Notes: a model not told the origin generated them from the sequence alone. 64,000 nucleotides of DNA from Scleropages formosus (GCF_900964775.1 NC_041815.1:13357443-13421442), one strand, 5' to 3'. Counted from the stretch's first letter, positions 44,940 to 56,950 are shown. Numbers and translations are program-made.

Positions 44940-45312
44940 TTGGCTGCACAGTGGCAGAACAAGTAACGTTGCTGTCTCACAGTGCATGGGTGGTGCAAGA
45001 GGACATGGGTTTGATCACCACTCCATCTGTGTGGAATTTGCATGTCCTCCCCATGTTTGCCTGGGTTTCCTCCGGGTGCTCTGGCTTCCTCCCACAGTCC
45101 AAAGACATGCTGTTCAGATTCACCCATAGTGCGTGAGTGACGGAGAGAGTGTGTGTGTTCCACTGATGTATGTATGAGTGACCCAGTGTAAGTAGTGTAT
45201 CTAGCAGAGTAAGTCACCTTGGTGAATAAGGTGTGCGGGATGATAACACTACATAGAGTTCATTGTAAGTTGCTTTGGAGAAAAGTATCTGCTAAATAAA
45301 TAAATGTAAATA
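44940..45312 (+). mobile_element. V-domain SINE, best-preserved copy
   Basis: tRNA head 'ggctgcacagtggcagaac' with 'acatgggtttgatcacc' as B-box region, the strongly conserved central domain ('tgtggaatttgcatgtcctc', 'gggtttcctccgggtgctct', 'cccacagtccaaagacatgc'), and an L2-like 3' tail 'tttggagaaaagtatctgc' then 'aaataaataaatgtaaat'. The central domain is the one shared by V-SINEs of many fishes; the tail suggests mobilisation by L2. Confidence 0.9.
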
Positions 45313-45361
45313 ATATAACAAAAACAGTCATAAAAAACACAAGGATAAAAAAATCTCAGTA

Positions 45362-45660
45362 ATATTGTTTTCTTTTACATCAATATCATCAGAACCTCTC
45401 TGTGATTAAGGCAGAGTATAAAAAGTTGATAGAGATCTGTCTGCACCATCTGATTACACTTATTTAATTTTCTCACTTATTTTTTGTGTTATGTTTGAAT
45501 ACCATTTCTCTAGCAACAGTCTGCAGGTTACCTGTAAAATCTTTTCTGATGAATTTCTTTTCATTCCCTTTCTGTTTAAAGCCCTCATTTACAGCTCGAA
45601 ACAGAAACAGTCATTTCTGTGTGAAAGATGTACAGCAGGAGAATCAGTACTTAACTGGCC
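45362..45660 (+). pseudogene. OR pseudogene fragment (loop 3 to C-tail, group A)
   Basis: Host OR remnant. 'catcaatatcatcagaacc' (HIIRT), 'gatctgtctgcaccatctg' (ETCLPHL with changes), a TM6/loop 3 region with stops, 'caacagtctgcaggttacc' (NSLQ-T), 'gatgaatttcttttcattcc' (EFLFIP) and a TM7 'ALIYSSKQKQ' reading, ending with 'ggagaatcagtacttaa' like the group A C-tail. All upstream helices are missing. Confidence 0.88.
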
Positions 45661-46242
45661 TCCTCTTTCCCGATCACAGCTAGAAGTCACTGAACTCCTT
45701 AGAGAGAGTTCATTTGTAAGTAGGCAAAAAAATGTAAAATCACTGGATATTTTTTAAATATCTAAACCCCCAAATTCTTCTGTAGTGACAACTGTAATGG
45801 CCATCCCAGGTTAGTCATGTTCTGCAGTTACAGTATGTCTTCTTATGTGTTATGTGAGTGGACTGCTTTACGTTAACTGGATTTAAGTGGGTTCCTTTTC
45901 CCTGTTCCACACATGTATGTTAGTAATCTGCTGATAAATCATTACTACACACCTGCATTCCTTATTATGAATGCTAATAAAGTAGGAATAAGAGTGGAGA
46001 GAGGATCAGCAAAAGAGTATGTCAGGCTGGAGTCCAGTCCACACTTCAGTCTCCCAGACTCACGTGAAATCACCTGAAAAAATTTAAAGAGAGACCCTGA
46101 GAACATTAACAATTGGTATTTTGAGTTGTATTTTGAGAGGAACAGGTTTCTGTATATATGAATGAGCTTCCTTCTCATAATAAGTGTAATAGTGTAAAGT
46201 GGATATTGCTTAAAAAATACTGTCAATTACCATTCATTTTAA
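45661..46242. other. Gene-free interval
   Basis: No gene or repeat family recognised. Confidence 0.5.
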
Positions 46243-48018
46243 TACAACCCCAATTCCAAAAAAATTGGGACCGTATGGAAAATACTAATAAAAACAAAAA
46301 AGGAGTGATCTGTAAGTTTGCTTTGACTCGTATTCGAACAAGAACAGTAGAAAGACCAGGTATTTCATGTTTCACCTAATCAGCTGCATTGTTTTTTCAA
46401 GATACGTGTATCCCCCACTTTTCAAAACTTCACTTTACGCCACTCCACTTTTACAAAAGATTTAGATTAGTACCTATTTTTGCTAATCAAAAGAAATTCA
46501 AAGAGGATTTTTCGATTTTACAAAAAAAGGCGAAAAGCAAAAATAGCTTTCAGTGCTTGCAGCGAGCCATTATAGATTCACCACGCACCCCGAGCAGCGA
46601 GAGTTGTATCGCCAAGCTCCTTCTCAGGAATTACACTCAGTATCTCAGCATCAAGGCACCGTAGCTTTGAACTGTGTCTGTGAGCATCTGTGCTTTATTT
46701 CAATTTATTTTGTGCATCCGTTAGCAAGATGTGTCCTAAGGTATCAGAAAAGCCTAAGAAAACTCGTAAGGGTGTTACGCTTAGCATAAAATTGGACGTA
46801 ATTAAGCGTTTAAATCATAGTAAAGACATTTTGCACGTACATGTGTGTGTGTTGAACTTGCCTGCATCCACCATTCATACTATTAAGTTTAATGTGTCAT
46901 TTGGTATGATTTGGTAGGTTATTTTTTGGGTCAGGGAATACTCAAAAATTTTTCCCATATAAATTAATGGTAATCAGTTCTTCGCTTTAAACCATTTCGG
47001 CTTACAAAAGGTTTTAAAGGAAGCGTCTACTTTCAGATAGCAGCGGAAACCTGTATATGTTTATTCTGAAATTGATGCTTGCAACATGTTCCAAAAAAGT
47101 TGGGTCAGGGGTAGTTTAGGATTAATAACAATGTGAAAAACTGAAATTACAAGGTGATGTAAAAGAGGAGATTTTAAACATGTGAGGCAATCATGATACA
47201 GTATATAAGGAGCCTCCAAAAAAGGACTAGTCATGCAACAGCAAGCTTCAAAGTTCACCAATTTGTCAACATATGCGTCAGCAAAAAAACCAGCACTTTG
47301 GAGAACAATTTTCCCTAAAGACAAATTGGTAGGATTTTGGGCATTTCACACTCTACACTGCACAATATAATGAAAAGATTCAAGGAATCCGTTCAAACCT
47401 CGGTGCATAAAGGGCAAGGCAAAAAACCACTTCTGAATGCGCATGATTTCTGATCCCTCAGATGTCACTGTTTTAAAACTGTCGTGTCTGTAATGGATGT
47501 CATGACATTGCCTCTGGAATACTGCGGTAAACCTTTGTCAGTCACCACCATTTGCTTCTGCATCCACAAATGCAAGTTAAGGCTTTCTTATGCAAAGCAG
47601 AAGCCATTCATCAACACAGTACAGAAGCACCGATGACTTCTCTGGGCTCGGTCTCATCTGAGATGGACAGTAGCACAGTGGAATCGTGTTTTGTGGTCCG
47701 ACGAGTCAACATTTCAAAGAGTTTTTAGCAAAAACAGCCATGGTGTTCTCCGGGCCAAAGAGGAAAAGGACCATCCAAGCTGTAATCAGCGTCAGGTCCA
47801 AAAGTCAGCATCTGTCATGGTATGGGAGTGTGTCAGTGCCCATCCCATGGATAACTTGCACTCCTGTGAGAGCACCATTAATGTAGAAAGATATGTACAA
47901 ATTTTGGAACAATATATGCTGCCATCCAGATACCATCTTATCCAGGGACATCCCTGCTTTTTTCCAGCAGGATGGCTCCAAACCGCATTCCCAGTGTTTT
48001 TCTGGAACTGGGGTTGTA
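46243..48018 (+). mobile_element. Tc1/mariner-type DNA transposon, defective
   Basis: Terminal inverted repeats: 'TACAACCCCAATTCCAAAAA' at the left (46243-46262) and its imperfect reverse complement ending 'ctggaactggggttgta' at 48018, with TA at both borders. The body carries a Tc1-like DDE transposase remnant on the + strand, clearest at 47691-47950 ('WSDESTFQ', 'VLRAKEEKDHPSCNQRQVQK', 'ASVMVWECVSAH', 'LEQYMLPSR'). The region expected to hold the second catalytic Asp (FQQDN-type) reads differently, and upstream frames are broken. A second element is nested at 46405-47053. Confidence 0.88.
46405..47053 (+). mobile_element. Tigger/pogo-like element nested in the Tc1-like element
   Basis: Termini CGTGTATCCCCC (left) and the reverse complement of 'GGAAACCTG' (right) form an imperfect inverted repeat flanked by TA (46403-46404 and 47054-47055). 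The internal 46725-46917 stretch encodes a CENP-B/Tigger-type helix-turn-helix start ('LSIKLDVIKRLNHSKDI', then 'NLPASTIHTI'), interrupted in between. The catalytic region is absent, so it is a short internally deleted derivative. Confidence 0.8.
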
Positions 48019-48129
48019 ACAAAAATTATGTGTTCCTGAGCCAAAAAAAAAAAGTTCAAGGTTCGTTTTTATGAAACTGAAACTTCTCACATCTTGTATA
48101 CAATTTATCGTCTGAAAGTCTTTTAAACA

Positions 48130-48580
48130 CTTCCCTAATGGGGCCTATAATGCTTCTATTTTGAAGGAGAAAAGAATAGGTTGTCATCTAGACAGAGTGA
48201 CACAAACATCCCAGAGGACTTGCTTGACAAAAGCCTGGAGGACTGAAGGCACATTTGCCACACCAAAGTATATGCCCCCAAAGAAGATGTTAAATGCAGT
48301 CTTCCTCTTATCACCCTCCCTTATCTTGCTCAGGTTATATGTGCTACTTAGGTCTAACTGTGAAAAAAATATCAAATTTACAGGGTGCAGACACTGAATT
48401 GTGAGCACATTCAGCCCCTTTATTAATACAGGGTTGTAGACTGCCATCCTTCTCTAGAAAAAAGAAGCCAGCTGATGCCACAGAGGTAGATAGCCAAATG
48501 ATAACCAGTTCTAGAGTTAGACACATGAGCCACCATAACTTCCTGTTCAAGGAGGGAGAGAGAATACACCCTTGCTCATC
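48130..48580 (-). mobile_element. Ty3/gypsy-type LTR retrotransposon fossil (RT part)
   Basis: Reverse-strand remnant of a reverse-transcriptase palm region. The clearest text is the 'IREGDKRKTAFN' block, typical of Ty3/gypsy polyproteins. Only this part is recognisable; no LTR pair, gag or integrase was found around it. It is broken in several places and looks old. Limits are approximate. Confidence 0.7.
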
Positions 48581-48774
48581 TTAAGCTTGTATGAGGTAGG
48601 AAACAGATAGCACAATCCCATGGGTGCCATGCCCCCCATACATACTGCACCTGCATCAAATTTTGGAGATAAGTATAAAGGAAGTCAAGTCGCCATGGTA
48701 AGACTGAGGAATCTCATAGAGATAATAGGCCCTTCCTGGAGTTTCTCTTTCTTCTTGACACAATACTATCCTAA

Positions 48775-49235
48775 AAATCAACCTCAGCTCAAACCTTCAA
48801 TTTCGACTACAACCAGGATCTCAGCTCTGCTCTCCAGCCACAATCTCGAGCTTGGTTCAGACCATCGACTGCAACCTAAACCACAGCTTAGCTCTGTGAC
48901 TTCAACCTCAACCTTGACTTTGGCTTGGGCCTTCGACCATGACCTTAACCTTGGCTGTGATCCGCAATCACAGTTTTGACATTGACCTCAGCTCAAATCT
49001 TTGACCACAACCTGAACCTCAGCCCTGCTCTATGACTACGATCTCAGCCTCAGCTCTGCTCTTTGAACATGATCTTGACCTAGGCTCCTACCTCACCTTT
49101 GTCCTTCCCTTTGTCTGACTCTCCAAAACCCGCCCCGAGTCTTGTGTCCCAGTCTCCTCACAGCCCACTTTAGTTACTGGAGCTCACTAAAACACTACAC
49201 TTTAATAAACTCTTCATTTTACTCGAATCACAAAC
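48775..49235. repeat. Dispersed repeat related to 31120-31400
   Basis: Degenerate 'acctcagctctgctctttga' units over about 300 bp, then a block with 'cctacctcacctttgtcc' and 'agcccactttagttactgg' and an AATAAA (49204-49209). Homologous to the repeat in the duplicated OR segment. Class unknown. Confidence 0.6.
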
Positions 49236-50280
49236 GCGCTCCTAAGTAGTCTGTGAAAGGCGAAACTCCTGATATTCATTGGAATTTGAAGAATTCAATC
49301 TGAATTGGGACTTTCTGTTGAGGCAGCCCTGCATGGAATCATAAGACATTTGTCCATCCACTGATTACCCTAAGAAACAAATTCACTGGTACTCCAAAGA
49401 AAAAAGCAGATCGTATTAATCATAAGTGATTCAGAATTGCATGGTTTGAGGCAGACTTATTCAGATGAAACCAACTTGTTTCTGCGTGAAACAGCCTTAC
49501 ATGGAGGACAACTGGCACCATCCACATATCCTTAGATCTGGAGGCAATAATTGCTTGTCTAAGCAGCTGATGCAAATCACAAAGAACAAATGACACTTTC
49601 TAGGCCTTTGCTAGGGAGATAATTAAACAGTTACTGGAAGTGCCATAGCCAAAAAAAAAAAAAAAAACATTAATCTCTTCAGCATTTCCTGGCTTTGACA
49701 CTTAACCAGGAAAAGCAACTGGGAGAAACAACTGGTAACAACACTCACCACTAGTTGCTGTGGGCTCACAGGGAGTTGTGCAGGATCAGGGTGCCCAGAG
49801 GTGATCAGAGGCCCCAGAGTAAAAATGAAGTCTGTCACACAGTTGCTGTTGTCTTTCCTCCAGAGTAAGACATCTTCAGATGCTCAGCCCTGATTTTCTA
49901 TCTTTGCTCCACAAATTGAGTCAGGATCAGGTTTCACTTTTGATAGGTCTTCTCCTTCAAACGTCCAGGCCCTCTGTGATGACACATAGGGTCTCTGTTT
50001 TGTAGAGCACTGCAGAAGCAGAAAGTGCCAACAATAAATTACAAATTAACTCATTAAGACTGGTGAACTCAAGTGCAAGTTTATTTACAAGTGAGAGGTG
50101 CAAATAGAGCTAGTCAGTCCATGGGTGCATAGAGCTGTGGTGAAGTTGTGGAGACTTGAGGACATGGAACTGTAGAGACTCGGTTGTGGAGGCACAGGAA
50201 ATGTCATCCAGAGACTTGGGGAAACAAGGAACCAAATGGTAGGCATAAGAAGGAGACATGAACTAAACGGGAAGAAGGGA
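49236..50280. other. Gene-free interval
   Basis: No gene supported. An A-run lies at 49653-49669. The sequence looks like degraded repeat but I cannot name a family. Confidence 0.45.
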
Positions 50281-51680
50281 ATCAGGAACAAAGGACAGTA
50301 TTTTATTTTCTGCTGTTATTTCTACCACCGACTGCCTGTGGCTTGCCTGCAGTTCCATTCTCATTTCCCGATCTTGCACACAGGGTCATTTCCTACATTT
50401 TTTCACTCCATTACAGCTGACTCCAGTTTGCAAGTTGTACCCTGTCTCCCATGTTTTTTAGGCACATAATTTTTGATACTAAGCCCCCACAGGGTGGGAA
50501 GCAGCTGACTCTCAGACTTGTGCAGTTTTATTTTATTTTAACCCACTATGCTGGGTTTTTTTTTTTCTTCTCTGTTACTGAGTGGTGTTGTTTACTGTTT
50601 TACTCTGGCTGCCTCCCCATTATCTTTGCATTACTTTTATTTCTTGCAAGCATGCTGTATGTGCCATCCGGTTTCCTTCATGGCTCCTTGTGTTACTCAG
50701 TGCTTTTCAGTAACTGCATCCCTGTGTACTTGTCTCGTGCCATGGTTTCCATGCCTAACTGTGCAGGCTCTGTTCCTGTTACATGCACTCTTTTCTATAT
50801 TCCTGCCTTTCTCTTGGGCAGTCCAACTTGCAGGTGCTGTTCTGTGCCTCTTTGGAGAAGACCTGCTCCTGCTCTGATTCTGGTCCCCTCTTTCCTATTG
50901 CCTACGTAGCCATGCCCAGTCTCTCTCAGTTCCTTTCCCATTCTACCTTTGGGGCTGCTCCTCTGGCTGTTGTTTCTTGGTGTGGCATTGCAGGTCCTGT
51001 CCATTTTCCTTTCTCCCCTTGGGCTTGCTCTGCTCACTCATGCCTGTGCCACCAGCTACCGCACTGCCCTTCGTGCCGGCTGCCTTCCCACTGCGTGTTG
51101 CATCAATAGTAATAATAAATCATGCATGAAGAATATGCACTGATATTGTGCTTCAGTAGCGTCCTCGTTCGCTCCATTTCAATGGTACACGTACACATGC
51201 TCTATGCTTTTGCCTGCCCATGGTTTCTCCCCAGGCACACCCTGAGTTCAATGTGTTGAGTGGCTTCCACAGCCACTTCAAACTGCCATCGACCAGGCCC
51301 CCTTCTGCTTCTATCCAGTTCCCTCATTGCTACCTTTCCACAATTCCATGCCCTGTCTCCTCCTTCCTTTGCTTTTGCAGCCTCCTTCTCATTATGGGTT
51401 GGGTTTGGTTTTCTTGCTGCATTATCTCCCCACCACTTTCTCCACCATCTCTGTCCCCTTCCATGGACTCTTCCATGCTCCTTGTACCCCTTCCCTGCTC
51501 CTAGCATTCTCTCTCTCACTCAATGTTATTCTTGTCTTACTGTGGTGCCCCCACCCTCCTCAGCACTTTGGTTGTCCTCCAATTCCCTCTATATTGCAAT
51601 TCCCCTTCTGATCCCTCCAGGAATTATCACCCACCAATATAGTAGCAGTTTAACGCTTATTCCTGAATTGGAGTTTGTTA
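50281..51680. other. Pyrimidine-rich gene-free stretch
   Basis: About 1.4 kb strongly enriched in C and T on the + strand. ORFs of 80-163 codons occur in several frames in both directions, the pattern expected from biased composition. None has a recognisable domain. Could be part of an unidentified old repeat. Confidence 0.5.
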
Positions 51681-52130
51681 AAACAAAATTTTGTAAAGTA
51701 AGACGAAACCACCGGCCCTGCCCTGCTGTCAGTCATGCACATTTCATATGAACATATAAATACCCACTAACATCTATGTCCTGCATGTACTGTTTTCTAC
51801 AAACTCAGCACCTGCCCTCGTCAACATCTCTCTTTGTACGAAGAGTCTTAAATGGGGGGGTTCAGCAACCTTGCTCATAGGTGGGTGCAAGCTCTCCAGC
51901 AGACTCTAAGTCCATATGCAAAATATATAATGCATCTCTTCAAACACACAACCAGTCTAATACTTCTGGCTCCCGAAATGCATTATTCATTGACAGGAAG
52001 TGACATTTTTTAAAAACTTTTTCTTTGTTTGTTTAGCTAATTCTTTTCTCCAGATTGATTCATAATGTTAAGCCACTTGCAATTATTTACTCTTTTTTAC
52101 ATCTGAAAATTTGCAGTGGAACTGTTCAAG
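51681..52130. other. Gene-free interval
   Basis: No gene or repeat recognised. Confidence 0.45.
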
Positions 52131-52134
52131 CTCA

Positions 52135-52215
52135 GGGGTGGCACAATGGCATAGGGAGTAATGCTGTTGCCTCACAGCACATAGACTGTTTAGGCATAGG
52201 TTTGAACTAATGCTC
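52135..52215 (+). repeat. tRNA-like head of a V-domain SINE
   Basis: 'ggtggcacaatggcatagg', 'aatgctgttgcctcacagc' and 'ggcataggtttgaac' match the head of the family at 44940. The rest is missing. Confidence 0.6.
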
Positions 52216-53107
52216 ACCAGGATAAACAGTTTGCAAAAATGAGTATTCAGCTTCAAGTACCTTGCTGGGGAATGGTTTGAAATCTGGGTCATTAAAGTCA
52301 GCTGCTCTCATCAGTATGAGACCCAGTGCCCCACTTTTTTATCTCTGTTTCTTGTTTCCACCTAAAAATAACATTAAAGCATTATTTTTTTTAAAAGCTT
52401 TACTGTGGGGGTATGGACGACGGATGGAGGCAGCAGTGGAGAATTGAAGTAGTTGGACCAGAAAAGGTTTATTTTCTTTGCTAAAAGGTATTCTTCAAAA
52501 CACATTAACCCCAGCCAAGTACAAAACAAACATTAAATTATAAAGAATATGAGGCCTATGAGCTATGGGCTTAACCCCTTGCATCAACAGCAATGCATAG
52601 CTCTCCTGTTGACTGCATGAGAGTCTGTCTGCATAAGCTTGCATCAATTGGAAACCTCCTCTAGTGCCTTAATACAAACTTATATAGCAGTAACTCCACC
52701 CTTCTGGTTATACCATAACAGCCTCAACTATTTCAAAGTACATTTCCCCAAAAATTACATCCAACACAAATACTAAAACATACAAACAATACAACTCCTC
52801 CGTGAACTGCCACCTTACCGTGGTGGAGGGGTTTGAGTGCCTGAATGAGTCCAGGAGCTATGTTGTCTGGGGCTATATGCCCCTGGTAGGGTCTCCCATG
52901 GCAGACAGGTCCTGGATGACAGACGAGACAAAACGCGGTTCAAAAACCCCTTATGAAGAAAAAATCAAGGCTTTCGTTTACCCCGCCCGGTATGGGGTCA
53001 CCGGGGCCCCACCCTGGAGCCAGGCCTGGGGGGGGGCTCGCATGCGAGCGCCTGGTGGCCAGGTCTATGCCCACGGGGCCTAGCCGGGCTCAGCCCGAAG
53101 CCACGAT

Positions 53108-55819
53108 GTGGAGCCGCTCTTCGGTGGGCTCACCACCTGCCGGAGAAACCGTAAGGGGCCGGTGCATTGTGATTTGGGCGGTGGTCGGGGCCGAGTGCCC
53201 GGCCGACCCAAACCTCGGGCGCCAACTCTGGTTTTTGGGACTTGGAATGTCACCTCACTGGCGGGGAAGGAGCCTGAGCTGGTGCGGGAAGTTGAGAGAT
53301 ACCGTCTAGATATAGTCGGGCTCACTTCCACTCACAGCTTGGGTTCTGGAACCACTCTTCTCGATCGAGGGTGGACTCTCCACTATTCTGGCGTTGCCCA
53401 AGGTGAGAGGCGGCGGGCTGGTGTGGGCTTATTAATAGCCCCCCAGTTCAGCCGCCATGTGTTGGAGTCTACCCCGGTGAACGAGAGGGTCGTCTCCCTA
53501 CGCCTTCGGGTCAGGGAACGGTCTCTCACTGTCGTTTGTGCTTATGCGCCTAGCGGCAGTGTAGAGTACCCGGCCTTTTTAGAGTCCCTGGGGGGCATGC
53601 TGGAAAGCGCTCCCACTGGGGACTCTGTCGTTCTACTGGGGGACTTTAACGCCCACGTGGGCAGCGACAGTGATACCTGGAGGGGCGGGATTGGGAGGAA
53701 CGGCCTCCCTGATCTGAACCCGAGCGGTGAGTTGTTATTGGATTTCTGCGCTAGTCGCGGTTTATCCATAACGAACACCATGTTCATGCATAAGGGTGTC
53801 CATCAGTGCACTTGGCACCAGGACACCCTAGGTCGGAGGTCGATGATCGACTTTGTAGTCGTTTCTTCTGACCTTCGGCCATATGTCTTGGACACTCGGG
53901 TGAAGAGAGGGGCTGAGCTGTCAACTGATCACCACCTGGTGGTGAGTTGGATTCGATGGCGGGGGAAAAAGCTGGACAGACCTGGCAGGCCCAAACGTAT
54001 AGTGAGGGTCTGTTGGGAACGTTTGGCGGAGGCCCCTGTCAGAGAGGTCTTCAACTCCCACCTCCGACAGAGCTTCAACCAGGTCCCGAGGGAGGTGGGG
54101 GACATTGAACCTGAATGGACTATGTTCCGTGCCTCCATTGTCGGGGCGGCGGTTCGGAGCTGCGGCCATAAGGTCTCTGGCGCCTGTCGCAGCGGCAATC
54201 CCCGAACACGGTGGTGGACACCGGAAGTAAGGGATGCCGTCAAGCTGAAGAAGGAGTTCTATTGGGCCTGGCTGGCTCATGGGACTCCTGAAGCAGCTGA
54301 CAGGTACCGACGGGCCAAACGGAGCGCGGCTCTGGCAGTCGCTGCGGCAAAAACTCGGGCTTGGGAGGAGTTTGGCGAGGCCATGGAGGAAGACTTTCGG
54401 TCGGCCTCAAAGAGATTCTGGCAAACCGTCCGGCGACTCAGAGGGGGGAAGCGGTGTTCCACGAACACTGTTTACAATGGAAGTGGTGCGCTGCTGACCT
54501 CAGCTGAGGATGTTCTCGGGCAGTGGAAGGAGTACTTAGAGGATCTCCTCAATCCCTCCGACACGCCTTCCGTAGAGGAAGCTGAGGCTGGGGACTTGGA
54601 GGGGGACTCGTCCATTACCCTGGCTGAAGTTGCTGAGGTAGTCAAAAAACTCCTCGGTGGCAAGGCTCCGGGGGTGGATGAGATCCGCCCCGAGTTTCTC
54701 AAGTCTCTGGATGTTGTGGGGCTGTCTTGGCTGACACGCCTCTGCAGCATCGCGTGGAGTTCGGGAACGGTGCCTCTGGACTGGCAGACCGGGGTGGTGG
54801 TCCCTCTTTTTAAGAAGGGGGACCGGAGATTGTGTTCCAACTACAGGGGGATCACACTCCTTAGCCTCCCTGGGAAAGTCTATGCCGGAGTACTGGAGAG
54901 GAGAATCCGACCGATAGTCGAACCTCGGATTCAGGAGGAGCAATGCGGTTTTCGCCCTGGCCGTGGAACACTGGACCAGCTCTATACCCTCACTAGGGTG
55001 CTGGAGGGTTCGTGGGAGTTTGCCCAACCAGTCCACATGTGTTTTGTGGACCTGGAGAAGGCATTCGACCGTGTCCCTCGTGGCATCCTGTGGGGGGTAC
55101 TTCGGGATTATGGGGTTCGGGGCTCGTTGCTACGGGCTGTTCGTTCCCTGTATGACCAGAGCAGGAGCTTGGTTCGCATTGCCGGCAGTAAGTCAGACCT
55201 GTTCCCGGTGCACGTTGGACTCCGCCAGGGCTGCCCTTTGTCACCGATTCTGTTCATTATCTTTATGGACAGAATTTCTAGGCGCAGTCAGGGAACGGAG
55301 GGTGTCTGTTTTGGTGGCCGCGAGATCTCGTCTCTGCTTTTTGCGGACGATGTGGTCCTGTTGGCTTCATCAAGTCAAGACTTGCAGCGTGCACTGGGGA
55401 GGTTTGCAGCTGAGTGCGAAGCGGCGAGGATGAGAATCAGCACCTCCAAATCCGAGGCCATGGTTCTCAGTCGGAAAAAGGTGGATTGCCCCCTCCGGGT
55501 TAGGGGGGAGTTGCTCCCTCAAGTGGAGGAGTTTAAGTATCTCGGGGTCTTGTTCACGAGTGAGGGAAAAATGGAGCGGCAGGTTGACGGACGGATCGGT
55601 GCGGCGTCCGCAGTAATGCGGTCATTGTACCGGTCTGTTGTGGTGAAGAAGGAGCTGAGTCGTAAGGCGAAGCTCTCAATTTACCGGTCGATCTACGTTC
55701 CTACCCTCACCTATGGTCATGAACTCTGGATCATGACCGAAAGAATGAGATCGCGGATACAAGCGGCAGAAATGAGTTTCCTCCGCAGAGTGGCTGGGCG
55801 CACCCTTAGGGTAGGGTGA
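53108..55819 (+). CDS. Rex3 endonuclease-reverse transcriptase
   Basis: 903-codon frame. The N-terminal APE-type endonuclease starts with 'FGTWNVTSL' at about residue 43, has 'GDFNAHVG' at 178-185 and a '[10 protein letters not shown]' end motif. The reverse transcriptase follows: '[12 protein letters not shown]', '[13 protein letters not shown]', '[16 protein letters not shown]' and catalytic 'FADD' at 745-748. The frame ends early at 55819 because one base is missing after 'cttaggg' at about 55813 compared with the copy at 9596 (ccttagggat). The remaining C-terminal domain lies in the next frame at 55816-56127. The exact start is uncertain; the element's own 5' leader has no ORF with a better start in this frame. 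Confidence 0.92.
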   Translation: MEPLFGGLTTCRRNRKGPVHCDLGGGRGRVPGRPKPRAPTLVFGTWNVTSLAGKEPELVREVERYRLDIVGLTSTHSLGSGTTLLDRGWTLHYSGVAQGERRRAGVGLLIAPQFSRHVLESTPVNERVVSLRLRVRERSLTVVCAYAPSGSVEYPAFLESLGGMLESAPTGDSVVLLGDFNAHVGSDSDTWRGGIGRNGLPDLNPSGELLLDFCASRGLSITNTMFMHKGVHQCTWHQDTLGRRSMIDFVVVSSDLRPYVLDTRVKRGAELSTDHHLVVSWIRWRGKKLDRPGRPKRIVRVCWERLAEAPVREVFNSHLRQSFNQVPREVGDIEPEWTMFRASIVGAAVRSCGHKVSGACRSGNPRTRWWTPEVRDAVKLKKEFYWAWLAHGTPEAADRYRRAKRSAALAVAAAKTRAWEEFGEAMEEDFRSASKRFWQTVRRLRGGKRCSTNTVYNGSGALLTSAEDVLGQWKEYLEDLLNPSDTPSVEEAEAGDLEGDSSITLAEVAEVVKKLLGGKAPGVDEIRPEFLKSLDVVGLSWLTRLCSIAWSSGTVPLDWQTGVVVPLFKKGDRRLCSNYRGITLLSLPGKVYAGVLERRIRPIVEPRIQEEQCGFRPGRGTLDQLYTLTRVLEGSWEFAQPVHMCFVDLEKAFDRVPRGILWGVLRDYGVRGSLLRAVRSLYDQSRSLVRIAGSKSDLFPVHVGLRQGCPLSPILFIIFMDRISRRSQGTEGVCFGGREISSLLFADDVVLLASSSQDLQRALGRFAAECEAARMRISTSKSEAMVLSRKKVDCPLRVRGELLPQVEEFKYLGVLFTSEGKMERQVDGRIGAASAVMRSLYRSVVVKKELSRKAKLSIYRSIYVPTLTYGHELWIMTERMRSRIQAAEMSFLRRVAGRTLRVG

Positions 55820-56127
55820 GGAGCTCAGTCACCCGGGAGGAGCTCGGAGTAGAGCCGCTGCTCCTCCGCATCGAGAGGAGCCAGTTGAGGTGGCTCGGGC
55901 ATCTGTTCCGGATGCCTCCTGGACGCCTCCCTGGGGAGGTGCTCCGGGCTTGTCCCACTGGGAGGAGGCCTCGGGGCAGACCCAGGACACGTTGGAGAGA
56001 CTATGTCTCCCGGCTGGCCTGGGAACGCCTTGGGGTTCCCCCAGAGGAACTGGAGGAGGTGTGCGGGGAGAGGGAAGTCTGGAGGACTCTGCTCGGACTG
56101 CTGCCCCCGCGACCCAGCCCCGGATAA
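55816..56127 (+). pseudogene. Rex3 C-terminal domain, separated by a frameshift
   Basis: 103 codons including 'RSQLRWLGHLFRMP' and 'GRRPRGRPRTRWRDYVS', the basic tail domain of RTE-type LINEs. It is in frame with the main ORF in the copy at 9596 but one base out of frame here. Confidence 0.85.
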
Positions 56128-56168
56128 AAGCGAAGGAAGATGGATGGATGGATGGACAAACAATACAA

Positions 56169-56950
56169 AACATTTTCTACTATAAATATCCCTACGTTAG
56201 AACTTATAAAAACATTTATCACATTACACAATAAAACACCCCTGTCTAGTTGGTTGTGCCAAAGGACTCCCACCTAGAAATAACCTAAATGGTTCACTCC
56301 ATCTGGTTTACAACACAAGGTACTAAACACCACAGAATGCCAGATAGCTGTATGATAAGTAAAAAGTTTACAGAAATGATTTTGAAAAACAATAAATGCA
56401 TTTACTTTTCACAACCAATTACATGTACTTGTCATACTTTGATGAAAGAAATGTTATTAATTGATGACAAACAGACAGATACCGGTAGGCCTTTCCCGGC
56501 ACCCAATCTAGTTCAAACAGAAAGTGTTAAATGGAATACTGGACCAAAACAAGCAATGTAGAAGTACAAAGTGAAATGCATGTGAACAGGCAACAACAGC
56601 AACAAGGTTCAGCACTTCATTGATGGTATTTTGCTGGCATCTTACTGATTCCTTGCTACCAACTTGCCTGTCACAGCTCAGTCTGTGACATTTACTTTGT
56701 GTTCAATGTACAGCTCATATACATGGGATTTTGTAAACTTAGATATATCCATTAAAACATAATGGTGAGGTGGCAATTTTTGTCTTTTAATATCCATTCT
56801 CACAGATGTACAGTAACAAGTACTGTATGTCTATAAATAACAAATCTAAACAGTGTTAATGTACATCCATAAAATTAACATTTTCCATTGGATTCTTGTT
56901 TAACACCACTCAAAGTTGTTTCAGAGAAAAGCTCATTAGCAAATTGTCAT
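56169..56950. other. Gene-free interval upstream of OR10
   Basis: AT-rich. No gene or repeat family recognised. Confidence 0.5.

Larger units (their letters stand above)
52795..56155 (+). mobile_element. Near full-length Rex3 (RTE-clade) LINE with 13-bp TSD
   Basis: A 3361-bp element, visibly GC-richer than its surroundings, flanked by ACAAACAATACAA at 52782-52794 and 56156-56168. It has a 5' leader (52795-53107), one long ORF, and a 3' (ATGG)n tail. The segment TGGCAGACCGGGGTGGTGGT at 54782-54801 and the reverse complement of the other standard Rex3 primer at 55226-55246 match, as I remember them, the sites used to detect Rex3 in fishes. The intact TSD and open frame indicate a recent insertion. 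Confidence 0.96.

Noticed and set aside
46243-48018. Whether the Tc1-like element could still move
   Set aside because: It is split by another element and its transposase region is damaged, so activity is not credible.
50451-51751. Overlapping 94-163 codon ORFs in the pyrimidine-rich stretch, one with hydrophobic runs resembling membrane segments
   Set aside because: Long open frames in several frames at once are expected from CT-rich composition. No start context, domain or codon pattern supports a gene.
53080-56273. Antisense and alternative-frame ORFs inside Rex3
   Set aside because: GC-rich shadows of the endonuclease-RT frame.
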